DNA from: an uncultured Croceitalea sp.
GTDB lineage: Bacteria > Bacteroidota > Bacteroidia > Flavobacteriales > Flavobacteriaceae
Direction of reading: 5' to 3'
DNA length: 64,000 nt
NCBI GenBank assembly: GCA_947495075.1
Contig: CANLXH010000001.1
Coordinates: forward strand, 124,001-188,000
Part shown: positions 17,807 to 26,594 of the stretch, piece by piece
Layout of the letters: each line of letters starts with the position of its first letter
How positions within the stretch are numbered: position 1 is the stretch's first letter
Position numbers and translations under genes: made by a program
Notes under the pieces: generated by a model
Database searches by the model: none
The model's input: the letters and a program-made list of their open reading frames with translations, nothing else
What the model was told of the DNA's origin: nothing

Positions 17807-19315
17807 TTACCGAATTATTTTTTTCATTACACCTAGAACACCTCTAATAAAAGTTGCACTTGTAAGTACCTTAACTATTGGATTCATACGCGTACTTTTT
17901 CTTCTTGATGAGGTTTTTCTTGCAGCCGGCTTTGTTTTTTCTTTTTCTGCCTCTTTTTCAGCTTTTTCTATTTTCTCATTTAAGATTTCATAAGCACTTT
18001 CTCTATCTATATCTTCATTGTACTTCTTAATAAGTTTTGATTCTTTAAGAACATTTTTCAATTCAGCAGCTGTCAATACATCCATTCTGCTCATAGGAGC
18101 TCTGAGCATGGTCGCGGCTAGGGGAGTAGGACGCCCTTTTTCATCTAAAGCAGAAATTAATGCTTCTCCAATACCCAACGAAGTTAAAATTTCTTTGGTG
18201 TCATAGAATTCTGAATCTGGATAATTTTCGGCGGTGAGTTTAATAGCTTTTCTATCTTTAGCAGTAAAAGCACGCAGAGCGTGTTGTACTTTTAAACCCA
18301 GTTGTGATAATACTGCGTCTGGTACGTCTGTTGGATTTTGAGTAACAAAATAAAGCCCAATTCCTTTAGAGCGTATTAATTTTACAATACTTTCTATTTG
18401 GTCTAACAAAGCTTTTGAAGCTTCTTTAAAAATTAAGTGTGCCTCATCAATAAATAGAATTAATTCTGGTCTATCACTATCACCTTGCTCTGGAAAAGTA
18501 GCATAAATCTCTGCTAGTAAACTCAACATAAAAGTTGAAAAAAGTTTAGGCTTATCCTGGATATCTGTTAATCTAATAATATTAATAAATCCTCTTCCAT
18601 TTTCATCTATGCGCGTTAAATCATCTACATCAAAAGACTTTTCTCCAAAGAATAAATCTGCTCCTTGTTGTTCTAGTTCAATAATTTTTCTAAGAATGGT
18701 ACCAGTAGAACTTATAGACATTCTACCATATTCTTTTTGGAATTCTGCTTTACCCTCCCCAGTAGCATATTGTAATACTTTTTTAAAATCTTTTAAATCT
18801 AAAAGGGGTAATTTATTGTCATCACAATATTTAAAAACAACAGCAACAATACCTTCTTGAGTAACTGTTAAGTCTAAAATTCTAGAAAGTAATATTGGAC
18901 CAAATTCAGAAACTGTTGCTCTAAGTCTTACACCGTCTTGTTCTGAAAGAGAAAGTATTTCAACAGGAAAACCTTTCGCATCAAAAGGAAGTCCAATTGC
19001 TTCGTGACGTTCATCTATTTTAGGATGTCCGGGACTCGGTTGAGCAATACCACTTAAATCTCCTTTTAAGTCCATCAATAGTACAGGAATACCTTTTTCT
19101 GAAAGGTTTTCGGCAATTACTTGAAGTGTTTTTGTCTTTCCAGTACCAGTAGCTCCAGCAATTAGCCCATGGCGGTTTAAGGTTTTTAATGGGATTTTCA
19201 CAAAAGCTTTGTTAACTGTTTCGCCATCTACCATTCCCGCTCCCATTGTTAGGAAGTCCCCTTTGGTAGTATATCCTTTTTCTATATGGTCAAAGAATTT
19301 CTCTTTGTTACTCAT
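17807..19315 (-). CDS. HerA/DUF853-type ATPase
   Basis: Cytoplasmic P-loop ATPase of the FtsK/HerA superfamily, DUF853 (YjgR-like) branch. Walker A is GATGTGKTKT near residue 53, followed by VLLMDLKGDLSG. Walker B is LILFIDEAHL near residue 287. The C-terminus has a long charged, coiled region (EIEKAEKEAEKEKTK) and an Arg/Ser-rich tail. Cellular role of this family is not settled. The frame is open to 19360, but the 15 extra residues are atypical. The ATG at 19315 (MSNKEKF) begins at the expected point, giving about 502 residues. Confidence 0.88.
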   Translation of the reverse strand: MSNKEKFFDHIEKGYTTKGDFLTMGAGMVDGETVNKAFVKIPLKTLNRHGLIAGATGTGKTKTLQVIAENLSEKGIPVLLMDLKGDLSGIAQPSPGHPKIDERHEAIGLPFDAKGFPVEILSLSEQDGVRLRATVSEFGPILLSRILDLTVTQEGIVAVVFKYCDDNKLPLLDLKDFKKVLQYATGEGKAEFQKEYGRMSISSTGTILRKIIELEQQGADLFFGEKSFDVDDLTRIDENGRGFINIIRLTDIQDKPKLFSTFMLSLLAEIYATFPEQGDSDRPELILFIDEAHLIFKEASKALLDQIESIVKLIRSKGIGLYFVTQNPTDVPDAVLSQLGLKVQHALRAFTAKDRKAIKLTAENYPDSEFYDTKEILTSLGIGEALISALDEKGRPTPLAATMLRAPMSRMDVLTAAELKNVLKESKLIKKYNEDIDRESAYEILNEKIEKAEKEAEKEKTKPAARKTSSRRKSTRMNPIVKVLTSATFIRGVLGVMKKIIR

Positions 19316-19372
19316 TACTTTCAATTTGAGATAAAAATAGGGTAATTTTACCCAATTCAAAAAATACCGAAA

Positions 19373-19825
19373 ATGAAAACTCTTAGATGTTTATTACTTT
19401 TTGTTTTGTGCTTTATAAGCTTTGTTAATTTATATAGTCAGGACAGTACTACTGTGATATTTCATAAGCCTGAAAACCCTGCTAGAGCAAAAGCTCCTTT
19501 TAGTGAAGTGGTCCAGGCTGGGAATTTGTTTTTTCTTGCTGGGCAGATTGGTATGGATAGGTCTATAGGAAAGTTAGCTGATAATGGAATTAAAGGTGAA
19601 ACTGAACAAGCCATCAAAAATATTCAAGGAGTTTTAGAGCATCACGGGCTTAGTTTGGATAATGTAGTAAAGTGCACCGTGATTTTAAGTGATATCAATG
19701 ATTTTAAAGCTTTTAACGAAGTTTATATTAGATATTTTACCAAAAAACCTGCACGTACTACTTATGCAGCGGCTGGCTTGGCTGTAGGCGCTAAGATTGA
19801 AATTGATGTTATAGTGGTGAAGTAA
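19373..19825 (+). CDS. RidA/YjgF-family protein with signal peptide
   Basis: RidA-type enamine/imine deaminase fold of 150 residues. The domain covers about residues 35-150 and shows FFLAGQIG, the KCTVILSDINDF strand, and the arginine of PARTTYAAAGL that binds the carboxylate of the substrate, followed by KIEIDVIVV. Unusually, about 22 residues of hydrophobic sequence (LLLFVLCFISFVNLYSQ) precede it and look like a cleavable export signal, so the protein probably acts in the periplasm. Cytoplasmic RidA removes reactive 2-aminoacrylate, and a periplasmic role would be different. It lies 15 bases upstream of queE. Confidence 0.85.
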   Translation: MKTLRCLLLFVLCFISFVNLYSQDSTTVIFHKPENPARAKAPFSEVVQAGNLFFLAGQIGMDRSIGKLADNGIKGETEQAIKNIQGVLEHHGLSLDNVVKCTVILSDINDFKAFNEVYIRYFTKKPARTTYAAAGLAVGAKIEIDVIVVK

Positions 19826-19840
19826 TATTATTATTTAAGA

Positions 19841-20473
19841 ATGATTTTGAAGGATGTAATGAGTTTGGTGGATAAGGGAGAAATGCTTCCCTTAATGGAA
19901 GAGTTTTATACAATACAAGGCGAAGGTTTTCATAAAGGAACTGCAGCATATTTTGTGCGTATTGGAGGGTGTGACGTGGGTTGTCATTGGTGTGATGTTA
20001 AGGAAAGCTGGAACGCTGAGACTCATCCACCTACTGAAATTGATAAGATTGTTTCTAATGCTTACAATTATTCAGATACAATAGTTGTTACTGGTGGCGA
20101 GCCGCTAACTTGGAATATGAATCCACTTACTTTAGCGTTAAAAGCAAAAGGTTTAAAAACACATATTGAAACATCTGGAGCTTATGAATTAACTGGTGTT
20201 TGGGATTGGATTTGCCTATCACCAAAGAAAAATAAACTTCCTGTAGGTGTTATTTATGATAAAGCTCATGAGCTAAAAGTTATTGTTTATAATAAACATG
20301 ACTTAATTTTTGCTGAAGAGCAAGCTAAAAAGGTAAATTCTAACTGTATTTTGTATCTACAACCAGAGTGGAGTGTTCGAGAAAAAGTTACACCATTAAT
20401 AGTTGATTATGTAATGCAAAACCCCGAATGGAAAGTTTCTTTACAAACACATAAATACTTAAATATCCCCTAG
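19841..20473 (+). CDS. queE: 7-carboxy-7-deazaguanine synthase
   Basis: Radical-SAM enzyme of the queuosine/7-deazaguanine pathway that converts 6-carboxytetrahydropterin to CDG. The N-terminal FYTIQGEGFHKGTAAYFVR is diagnostic. The cluster-binding cysteines are in GGCDVGCHWCDV (C-x3-C-x2-C) near residue 45, and the glycine-rich TGGEPLTW binds SAM. Length 210 fits QueE. The stop codon overlaps the stop of the convergent lipoprotein gene by four bases (CTAG). No other queuosine gene is in the window. Confidence 0.93.
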   Translation: MILKDVMSLVDKGEMLPLMEEFYTIQGEGFHKGTAAYFVRIGGCDVGCHWCDVKESWNAETHPPTEIDKIVSNAYNYSDTIVVTGGEPLTWNMNPLTLALKAKGLKTHIETSGAYELTGVWDWICLSPKKNKLPVGVIYDKAHELKVIVYNKHDLIFAEEQAKKVNSNCILYLQPEWSVREKVTPLIVDYVMQNPEWKVSLQTHKYLNIP

Positions 20474-21378
20474 CTAGTTGTAGTAGGTCTACCTCCATTA
20501 GCCTCTAAATCTAATTGGCATTCTGCATCTAAATCTGGTGGAGCTGCAATACCACGAGAAACATTAGACTCCATTTGGTTTAGTAGAATATTACCATCTA
20601 AAGTACAAGAAGACTGCAAACCATTTTTATTGGAAGCTGCAGATTTACTAGTTGCTCTAAACTCAAGTTCTGCTCGCATTAAACATGGGTCTACGTTACA
20701 ATGGTTTTCTGCATCAACATCTTCGTGGTCGTTAACGGCTGGAGAACCAAGATTTACCAAGCCCAGTAAATGTCCAAATTCATGGTTTAACGTTGCACTT
20801 TCTACATCGGCATTTGTTATTGTTCCGCTTCTTCCAGCGAGAGTTCGTACAGTCTCTTCATAGATAATCATAGAGGTGTTTCTATATACGGCTCCTAAAG
20901 TTACTAATCCTTCATCCAAATCGTCTCCTTCAGAAGGTGCATCTGCAAAATAGATGTAGATACCTAGTGTAGAACCTTCGTTATAAACAGTTCTATTTGC
21001 TATCTCTAAATCTGAAATTTCTTGAAGCGTCAAGTCTTCTTCATCTGGTGATGATAATTCTGTAAAGACTAAATCTATATTTTCTTTAAAAGTAAATTGC
21101 TGTAAAAAAGACTGAAATTCATTTAATGCAACTTCAGTTGGTCTAAAACCTTCTACAAATGCAATTTCAACTCTAAGTCTATTAAAACTTGCATTAGACA
21201 ATAAATCATTTGCAGAAGAACCGGTTGCTTGAAAATTAGCAGGGAACGATTGTTGTGGATTTTCAGGCACTTGACTTTGGTCATCATCTGGCATTTGGGT
21301 ATCATCAGAAGAATTTTCTGAACATGCCAAAAACGCAATAAAGAATAATGAAAGAAATAATATAACCGATTTTTTCAT
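20470..21378 (-). CDS. lipoprotein metalloprotease (metzincin-like)
   Basis: Exported lipoprotein (lipobox FLAC, Cys19) followed by an acidic, Pro/Gln-rich linker. The catalytic zinc site is HEFGHLLGL near residue 200, preceded by ATLN and followed by a His/Asp-rich stretch (NDHEDVDAENHC) supplying a possible third ligand, then PCLMRAEL, which could be the Met-turn. This arrangement resembles small metzincin-type 'membrane metalloproteases' of Bacteroidota. Substrate unknown. Confidence 0.75.
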   Translation of the reverse strand: MKKSVILFLSLFFIAFLACSENSSDDTQMPDDDQSQVPENPQQSFPANFQATGSSANDLLSNASFNRLRVEIAFVEGFRPTEVALNEFQSFLQQFTFKENIDLVFTELSSPDEEDLTLQEISDLEIANRTVYNEGSTLGIYIYFADAPSEGDDLDEGLVTLGAVYRNTSMIIYEETVRTLAGRSGTITNADVESATLNHEFGHLLGLVNLGSPAVNDHEDVDAENHCNVDPCLMRAELEFRATSKSAASNKNGLQSSCTLDGNILLNQMESNVSRGIAAPPDLDAECQLDLEANGGRPTTTS

Positions 21379-21424
21379 AGCTTTTTTATCTGTTATAATA
21401 GAAAACGCATATTTGTAGCATCTA

Positions 21425-22159
21425 TTATGATTTTACTGTAAGTCTCGCTAAATAGTCGTAATGATTTCCTTCACTTACAAGCTCACAATTAAAATTATTT
21501 GATTCAGCAGCATTTTTTAAAGTATTGTAATCTAGATACAACCATCCAAAAGGGTCACTTTTATTGTCTTTATATTCCATTGTAAACTCAACTTCTCCAT
21601 AATAAATTACATTATTAGGAATCCAATACCCACCGTCGTTATCTTGCTCAAACATGTAAATAATATCGCTTGAATCTAATATAATTTGTCCCATAGGATT
21701 CAATAAAGATTTAAATTTTTTTAAATACGTATCTATATTGGATAACTTTTCTACTATACCAATCCCGTTCATCAATAATAATAGTGTGTCAAATTTTGTT
21801 TCAGAATAATTAAGAATATTTTTATGGATAGTATTTTTTACACCTCTTAGTGAGCATGTTTCTATAGCTCCAGCAGAAATATCTATAGCTGTAATTTGAT
21901 GTCCCTTTTTTTGTAGATATAGACTATGACTTCCAGCTCCCGCTCCAATATCTAAGATTTTTCCTTTACAAAGCTTAAGAGCTTTTTTCTCTAACTCTGG
22001 CATTTTACTATAGGAACGAAAGAGATGAGGTAATGGAATACTATCTTCTTCATCTAATGAGGAGAAAGTTTTGATATCTTCAGTGTATCTTTCTTGTTGA
22101 TAATCTAATAATGCTTCACCAAAAATGTCCAAACCGTAATTATTTGTATTTTGAGCCAA
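21425..22159 (-). CDS. SAM-dependent methyltransferase
   Basis: Class I methyltransferase of 244 residues. Motif I is ILDIGAGAGSHSL near residue 70, and motif II is ITAIDISAGAIETC. Later NGIGIVEKL corresponds to the region after motif IV. Small-molecule or protein substrate cannot be predicted. The start appears to be TTG (reading MAQNTNNYG): no in-frame ATG is found before residue 50, and the first residues are needed for the fold. It is divergent from the DUF2059 gene across 19 bases. Confidence 0.85.
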   Translation of the reverse strand: MAQNTNNYGLDIFGEALLDYQQERYTEDIKTFSSLDEEDSIPLPHLFRSYSKMPELEKKALKLCKGKILDIGAGAGSHSLYLQKKGHQITAIDISAGAIETCSLRGVKNTIHKNILNYSETKFDTLLLLMNGIGIVEKLSNIDTYLKKFKSLLNPMGQIILDSSDIIYMFEQDNDGGYWIPNNVIYYGEVEFTMEYKDNKSDPFGWLYLDYNTLKNAAESNNFNCELVSEGNHYDYLARLTVKS

Positions 22160-22178
22160 AGTTGCTTTTTTATTTGAT

Positions 22179-22703
22179 ATGAAATATTATAAAATTTTAT
22201 TTTTTACAATTACATTTTTACTTTCTATAAACGTCTTTGGACAAGATGTAAATATGATAACTAAGGTTTCTAGTTATTTAGAAAGTAATGGCACCATAAA
22301 ACAATATAAGAACGCTTATCTAGAGCTTTTAAATTTAATGGAAAAACAATTTCCAAAGTCTGATAGGAATAGTGACGGATGGTTGTATTTAGAACGTAAT
22401 GAAAAGAAAGCATTACAAGAGATACAAGATTTATTAGTTCCAGTTTATATCAAACACTTCAATAATAGCGATATTGATAAAATGAAAGCTTTTTATAATA
22501 CTGATGCTGGAAAACAATTGATAGAAAATAAAAATAAGTTAACCGATTCTCAATCAATAGAAGTAAATACTTTTTTTAACTCTGAAGTTGGTATTAAACT
22601 AAAAGAGAAACAGGAAGTACTTTCTATAGAAATCGCAGGTGTATCTGAGTATTGGAGTAAGGACTTATACCAAACTGCAGTTTTACTCTTAAAAGAAGAA
22701 TGA
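22179..22703 (+). CDS. secreted DUF2059-domain protein
   Basis: 174 residues with a signal peptide (TITFLLSINVFGQ). The DUF2059 pattern is seen as VPVYIKHFNNSDIDKMKAFYNTDAG near residue 90: helix pairs containing a 'FY..P/DAGK' turn. Periplasmic, function of the family unknown. Its stop overlaps the start of the next gene by four bases (ATGA), so the two are translationally coupled. Confidence 0.8.
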   Translation: MKYYKILFFTITFLLSINVFGQDVNMITKVSSYLESNGTIKQYKNAYLELLNLMEKQFPKSDRNSDGWLYLERNEKKALQEIQDLLVPVYIKHFNNSDIDKMKAFYNTDAGKQLIENKNKLTDSQSIEVNTFFNSEVGIKLKEKQEVLSIEIAGVSEYWSKDLYQTAVLLLKEE

Positions 22704-23194
22704 AAGAGATTATAAATGAACTGCCAAAAAAGGCAGCGGATAAACATACAGAAAACAAAAAATTCCTCACTAAGCTTAAAAAGAAACCACCAAAGAATTT
22801 GGATTATATTATGCAGGAATTGCATGAAGAAGAATTTGAAAAAACAGATTGTCTTACTTGTGCAAATTGTTGTAAAACTACGGGACCTCTTTTTACAAAT
22901 GCTGATATTGAAAGGATTGCCAAGCATTTTAGAATAAAACCTTCAGCTTTCATAAAAGAGTATTTAAAGGTAGATGAGGATAATGATTATGTCTTGCAAC
23001 AGGTTCCGTGTACTTTTTTAGATGCTGATAACTATTGTTCTATTTATGATGTAAGACCAAAAGCTTGTAGAGAGTTTCCACACACAGATAGAAAAAAGTT
23101 TCATCAGATAAGTCATCTAACCTTAAAAAATGTTGCTATTTGCCCAGCTGCTTTTAACATTGTAGAGAAAATGAAAAAACGAATTAAGACCTAG
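22700..23194 (+). CDS. YkgJ-family cysteine cluster protein
   Basis: 164-residue cytoplasmic protein with the CxxCxxCC signature (CLTCANCCKTTGP near residue 52), later PCTFL, YCSIYDVRPKACREFP and CP near the C-terminus. The eight or so cysteines of this family (also called Fe-S oxidoreductase or zinc/iron-chelating domain) bind a metal or Fe-S cluster. The first 45 residues are basic and helical. Biological function not established. Coupled to the DUF2059 gene. Confidence 0.88.
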   Translation: MKEIINELPKKAADKHTENKKFLTKLKKKPPKNLDYIMQELHEEEFEKTDCLTCANCCKTTGPLFTNADIERIAKHFRIKPSAFIKEYLKVDEDNDYVLQQVPCTFLDADNYCSIYDVRPKACREFPHTDRKKFHQISHLTLKNVAICPAAFNIVEKMKKRIKT

Positions 23195-23203
23195 CGTTTT
23201 TAT

Positions 23204-23211
23204 TATATTTG
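23204..23211 (+). promoter_or_regulatory. putative promoter -7 element close to a start codon
   Basis: TATATTTG matches TAnnTTTG and ends only five bases before the ATG of the desaturase-like gene. If used, the transcript would begin at or near the start codon and be nearly leaderless. Confidence 0.35.
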
Positions 23212-23216
23212 ATTTC

Positions 23217-24050
23217 ATGGAACAGCTGATAGCCTATTTTGAGAATATTCCTGCTTTGCACCGAAGTCTTATTTTAGTTGGTGGTATCACGTTCTTTTGG
23301 ATCTTAGAGGGTATAGTTCCATTGTTTAGTGTTAAGTACAAAAAATGGCGACATGCACTGCCTAATTTGTTTTTTACGTTAACGACAATTATTGTCAATT
23401 TTCCATTGGCCTTTCTTTTATTAAAAACTTCTGATTGGACTATTGAAAATAAGTTTGGAATTATTAATTGGCTACCAGAAATGCCCTTATGGTTGTATGT
23501 ATTATTAGGTATTGCTTTATTAGATTTGATAGGAGCATATACCGCACATTTGGTAGAACATAAAGTAAAGCCCTTATGGATGGTGCATTTGGTGCATCAC
23601 TCAGACCATAATGTAGATACTACTACAGCTAATAGGCATCATCCATTAGAGAGTTTAATTCGTTATACATTTACTCTAATTGGAGTTTTTGTGATTGGAG
23701 CTCCTATTGGGATTATCATGCTATACCAAAGTATATCCGTTGTGCTTTCCCAGTTTAATCATGCAAACATAAGATTGCCAAGAAAAATTGATAATGCCCT
23801 AAGTTGGTTGATTGTTTCTCCTGATATGCATAAAGTGCATCATCATTATATATTACCTTATACAGATTCTAATTATGGTAATATTTTTTCTATTTGGGAT
23901 AGACTTTTTGGTACATACATGAAATTAGATCCTGATAAAATTACGTATGGGGTAGATACTTTTCCTAATGAAAAAGAAAACGACAGTATTGTTGGATTGT
24001 TAAAACAACCGTTTCATAAATATAGAAAACCAACTACTGGTCAATCATAA
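23217..24050 (+). CDS. sterol desaturase / fatty-acid hydroxylase family membrane protein
   Basis: Integral membrane di-iron oxygenase of 277 residues. At least three or four hydrophobic segments are visible (near residues 15-35, 50-68, 90-112, 155-180). The histidine-box set is present: HLVEH near residue 118, HLVHHSDHN near 128, NRHHPLE near 140, then HKVHHH near 210. These ligate the di-iron centre that hydroxylates or desaturates lipids. The substrate is unknown. It is convergent with, and overlaps by ten bases, the DUF1343 gene. Confidence 0.9.
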   Translation: MEQLIAYFENIPALHRSLILVGGITFFWILEGIVPLFSVKYKKWRHALPNLFFTLTTIIVNFPLAFLLLKTSDWTIENKFGIINWLPEMPLWLYVLLGIALLDLIGAYTAHLVEHKVKPLWMVHLVHHSDHNVDTTTANRHHPLESLIRYTFTLIGVFVIGAPIGIIMLYQSISVVLSQFNHANIRLPRKIDNALSWLIVSPDMHKVHHHYILPYTDSNYGNIFSIWDRLFGTYMKLDPDKITYGVDTFPNEKENDSIVGLLKQPFHKYRKPTTGQS

Positions 24051-25267
24051 ATCAAATATTTCTCACGAATTATCTTAAAAGCCTCGATATCTACTTTCCA
24101 GGTTTCTTTAATTTCACTTTCAGAAAATCCCGCTTCAATTTGTTGTTGTAATTTTTCTGTTCCCGCATGTTTTGTAAAGCCAGCAGTCTTAAAAAAATCT
24201 TCTTTATTTTTCGAATTTTTATAAGCTTTTATCAACCATTTTAAAGAAACAGAAGACATTTCCTCAGTTTTAGTCAAATTCTCACCATAACAGATTTTTC
24301 CTTTTCCCTTTGGGGATTTGGATCCAAAATTGGGTTCTGGTATGTAGTTAAATTTTAGAACTGTACTATCTAAAAAAGATGATCCGTAGCGTTGAAATTG
24401 AAACTCGGTGCCACGCCCTGCATTTATGGTAGTGCCCTCAAACAAACCTAGACTGGGATACAGATTGATAGATTTGTCGTTAGGTAAATTTGGGGAAGGT
24501 CGTATTGGTAAGGAATAAGAACTGCTATGATTCCAATTTTTAAGAGGAATTACAGTTAAATCCGCCTTTAGTTTATTATTTAGCCAGCCTTCTTTATTTA
24601 TCATTTTAGCGTACTCGCCAATAGTCATTCCATATACTAGCGGAATTTGTTGCATGCCTAAAAAACTGATATGCTCAGTCTTCATTATTGGACCATCTAC
24701 ATAATGTGCATTAGGGTTGGGTCTATCTAATACTAGAACTGGAATATTACTTTCTGCGCAAGCTTCCATAACTAACTGTAATGTGGATATATAGGTATAA
24801 AAACGAACCCCTACATCTTGTATGTCAAAAACTACTAGGTCAACATCTCTTAGTTGTTTTGTTGATGGTTTCTTATTTTTTCCGTGAAGTGAGATAAGAG
24901 GAAGTTGGGTTTTAGTATCAAAACCATCTTTCACTAATTCTCCCGCGTCAGCTTTTCCTCTAAACCCATGTTCAGGGGCAAATACTTTTTTAATATTTAC
25001 ATCCAAAGAAAGTAAAGAATCAACCAAGTGTGTATATCCTTTAGTTTTAAAAAGCACGGAGGTTTGATTAGCAACTACTGCTATATTTTTACCTTTTAGG
25101 TAGGGTAAATAGGCTTTAGTTCTATTAGCAGCAACAACAACTTCTTTTATAGACTGTTTAGATTTTGGTGCTATTTTCCCAGTTTGTTCTTCCTTTTTTT
25201 GTGCACAAGTAGAAAAAAGGATAAACAACAATAAAAATGTACTTTTGAACTTCAAGAAAAAAGGCAT
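24041..25267 (-). CDS. DUF1343 lipoprotein, probable exo-beta-N-acetylmuramidase (NamZ-like)
   Basis: 408-residue exported lipoprotein (lipobox FSTC). The DUF1343 domain spans about residues 45-405: VVANQTSVL, the FAPEHGFRG motif near residue 97, LISLHGKNKKPS, DIQDVGVRFYTY near 150, LDRPNP and the GRGTEFQFQ stretch near 290. Characterised members (NamZ) remove N-acetylmuramic acid from peptidoglycan ends, so this protein probably acts in cell-wall turnover in the periplasm. It starts three bases from the oppositely oriented permease gene. Confidence 0.88.
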   Translation of the reverse strand: MPFFLKFKSTFLLLFILFSTCAQKKEEQTGKIAPKSKQSIKEVVVAANRTKAYLPYLKGKNIAVVANQTSVLFKTKGYTHLVDSLLSLDVNIKKVFAPEHGFRGKADAGELVKDGFDTKTQLPLISLHGKNKKPSTKQLRDVDLVVFDIQDVGVRFYTYISTLQLVMEACAESNIPVLVLDRPNPNAHYVDGPIMKTEHISFLGMQQIPLVYGMTIGEYAKMINKEGWLNNKLKADLTVIPLKNWNHSSSYSLPIRPSPNLPNDKSINLYPSLGLFEGTTINAGRGTEFQFQRYGSSFLDSTVLKFNYIPEPNFGSKSPKGKGKICYGENLTKTEEMSSVSLKWLIKAYKNSKNKEDFFKTAGFTKHAGTEKLQQQIEAGFSESEIKETWKVDIEAFKIIREKYLIYD

Positions 25268-25270
25268 CCG

Positions 25271-26512
25271 TTGAATTTAGAATTATTTATAGCCAAGCGC
25301 CTGATTACAGGGAAGGAACATAAAATTAGTATTTCCGCACCGATAATAAAAATTGCTATTGCAGCCATTGCAATTGGCGTTGTTATGATGTTAATTGCCA
25401 TTGCTTCTACAGCAGGTCTCCAATTAAAAATTAGGGAGAAAGTTTCTGCGTTTAATGGTCATATTCAAATTTACAATTATGACAATAATAGTTCTGATGT
25501 TTCTGTAGTTCCAGTATCTAAAGAACAAGATTTTTATCCAAAATTTAAAGATGTTGATGGGATATCACATGTGCAAGCAGTAGCAACAAAAGGAGGCATT
25601 ATTAGAACAGCAGATACTTTTGAAGGAATGTTGGCCAAAGGGGTTGGTAAAGATTATAATTGGTCTGTATTTAAAGAATATTTAGTGTCTGGTAGCATAC
25701 CAGATTATACAGGAGACCTAAGTAACGAGGTCTTAATTTCTAGAATTAAAGCTAATCTTTTGAATTTAAAAGTGAGGGATTCTTTCTTTGCTATTTTTCT
25801 AAAGAACAACGACCCTTCAAAAGCTCCAAATAATAGGAAGTTTCAGATAAGTGGCATCTACGATAGCGGATTTGAAGAATTAGATAGGGATAATATATTT
25901 GTTGATATCAGACATATTCAACGAATGAATAAATGGTCTGAAAATGAAATAGGGAATTTTGAAGTTTTTTTAGAAGATTTTGATAAAATAGATGAAAAGA
26001 GTGCTGAGGTTTATGGAGCTGTAGTTTCTACTTTAGATACTCAAAATATTAAGAAAAAATATTATAAGATATTTGAATGGATTAGTCTTTTCGATTTTAA
26101 TACAGCCTTAATAGTTGGTATTATGATACTAGTAGGAGGTATTAATATGATTACGGCACTTTTAGTGTTGATTTTGGAACGCACTCAAATGATAGGTGTA
26201 TTAAAAGCCTTGGGAGCTGCTAATTGGAGCGTTCGAAAAGTATTTCTTTATAATGCATCTTATCTTATTGCTTTGGGACTATTCTGGGGGAACCTTGTTG
26301 GTTTGGGAGTCATTTTTCTTCAACAGAAGTTTCGGTTTTTAAAATTTCCAAACCCGGAAGAATACTATATAGATTATATTCCAATGCATATTAATTTGTC
26401 AACAATTTTAATACTCAATATCGGTGTTATGCTGCTTTGCTTGTTAATGCTATTGATTCCTTCGTATGCAGTTTCTAAAATCTCACCGGTTAAAGCTATC
26501 AAGTTCGAATAA
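25271..26512 (+). CDS. FtsX/LolE-like ABC transporter permease
   Basis: 413-residue inner-membrane protein: one transmembrane helix at about residues 23-48, a large periplasmic MacB-type domain (about 50-265), then three helices (about 275-300, 320-345, 370-395) forming an FtsX domain, with the ERTQMIGVLKALGA coupling helix near residue 300. Such permeases with a separate LolD-like ATPase move lipoproteins to the outer membrane, but no ATPase gene is adjacent. The start is TTG; MNLELFIAKRL is the usual N-terminus of this family, so the unusual start codon is probably real. Confidence 0.85.
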   Translation: MNLELFIAKRLITGKEHKISISAPIIKIAIAAIAIGVVMMLIAIASTAGLQLKIREKVSAFNGHIQIYNYDNNSSDVSVVPVSKEQDFYPKFKDVDGISHVQAVATKGGIIRTADTFEGMLAKGVGKDYNWSVFKEYLVSGSIPDYTGDLSNEVLISRIKANLLNLKVRDSFFAIFLKNNDPSKAPNNRKFQISGIYDSGFEELDRDNIFVDIRHIQRMNKWSENEIGNFEVFLEDFDKIDEKSAEVYGAVVSTLDTQNIKKKYYKIFEWISLFDFNTALIVGIMILVGGINMITALLVLILERTQMIGVLKALGAANWSVRKVFLYNASYLIALGLFWGNLVGLGVIFLQQKFRFLKFPNPEEYYIDYIPMHINLSTILILNIGVMLLCLLMLLIPSYAVSKISPVKAIKFE

Positions 26513-26579
26513 TTTTTTAGTTATTCCTAACGCTCTGTTATTTAATACTCCAACGCTCGTATTTTATATTTCATAAAGC

Positions 26580-26587
26580 TACCTTTG
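26580..26587 (+). promoter_or_regulatory. putative promoter -7 element of the cysteine-synthase-like gene
   Basis: TACCTTTG matches TAnnTTTG and ends seven bases before the ATG at 26595, which would place transcription start almost at the start codon. Confidence 0.4.
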
Positions 26588-26594
26588 CCCAGTT

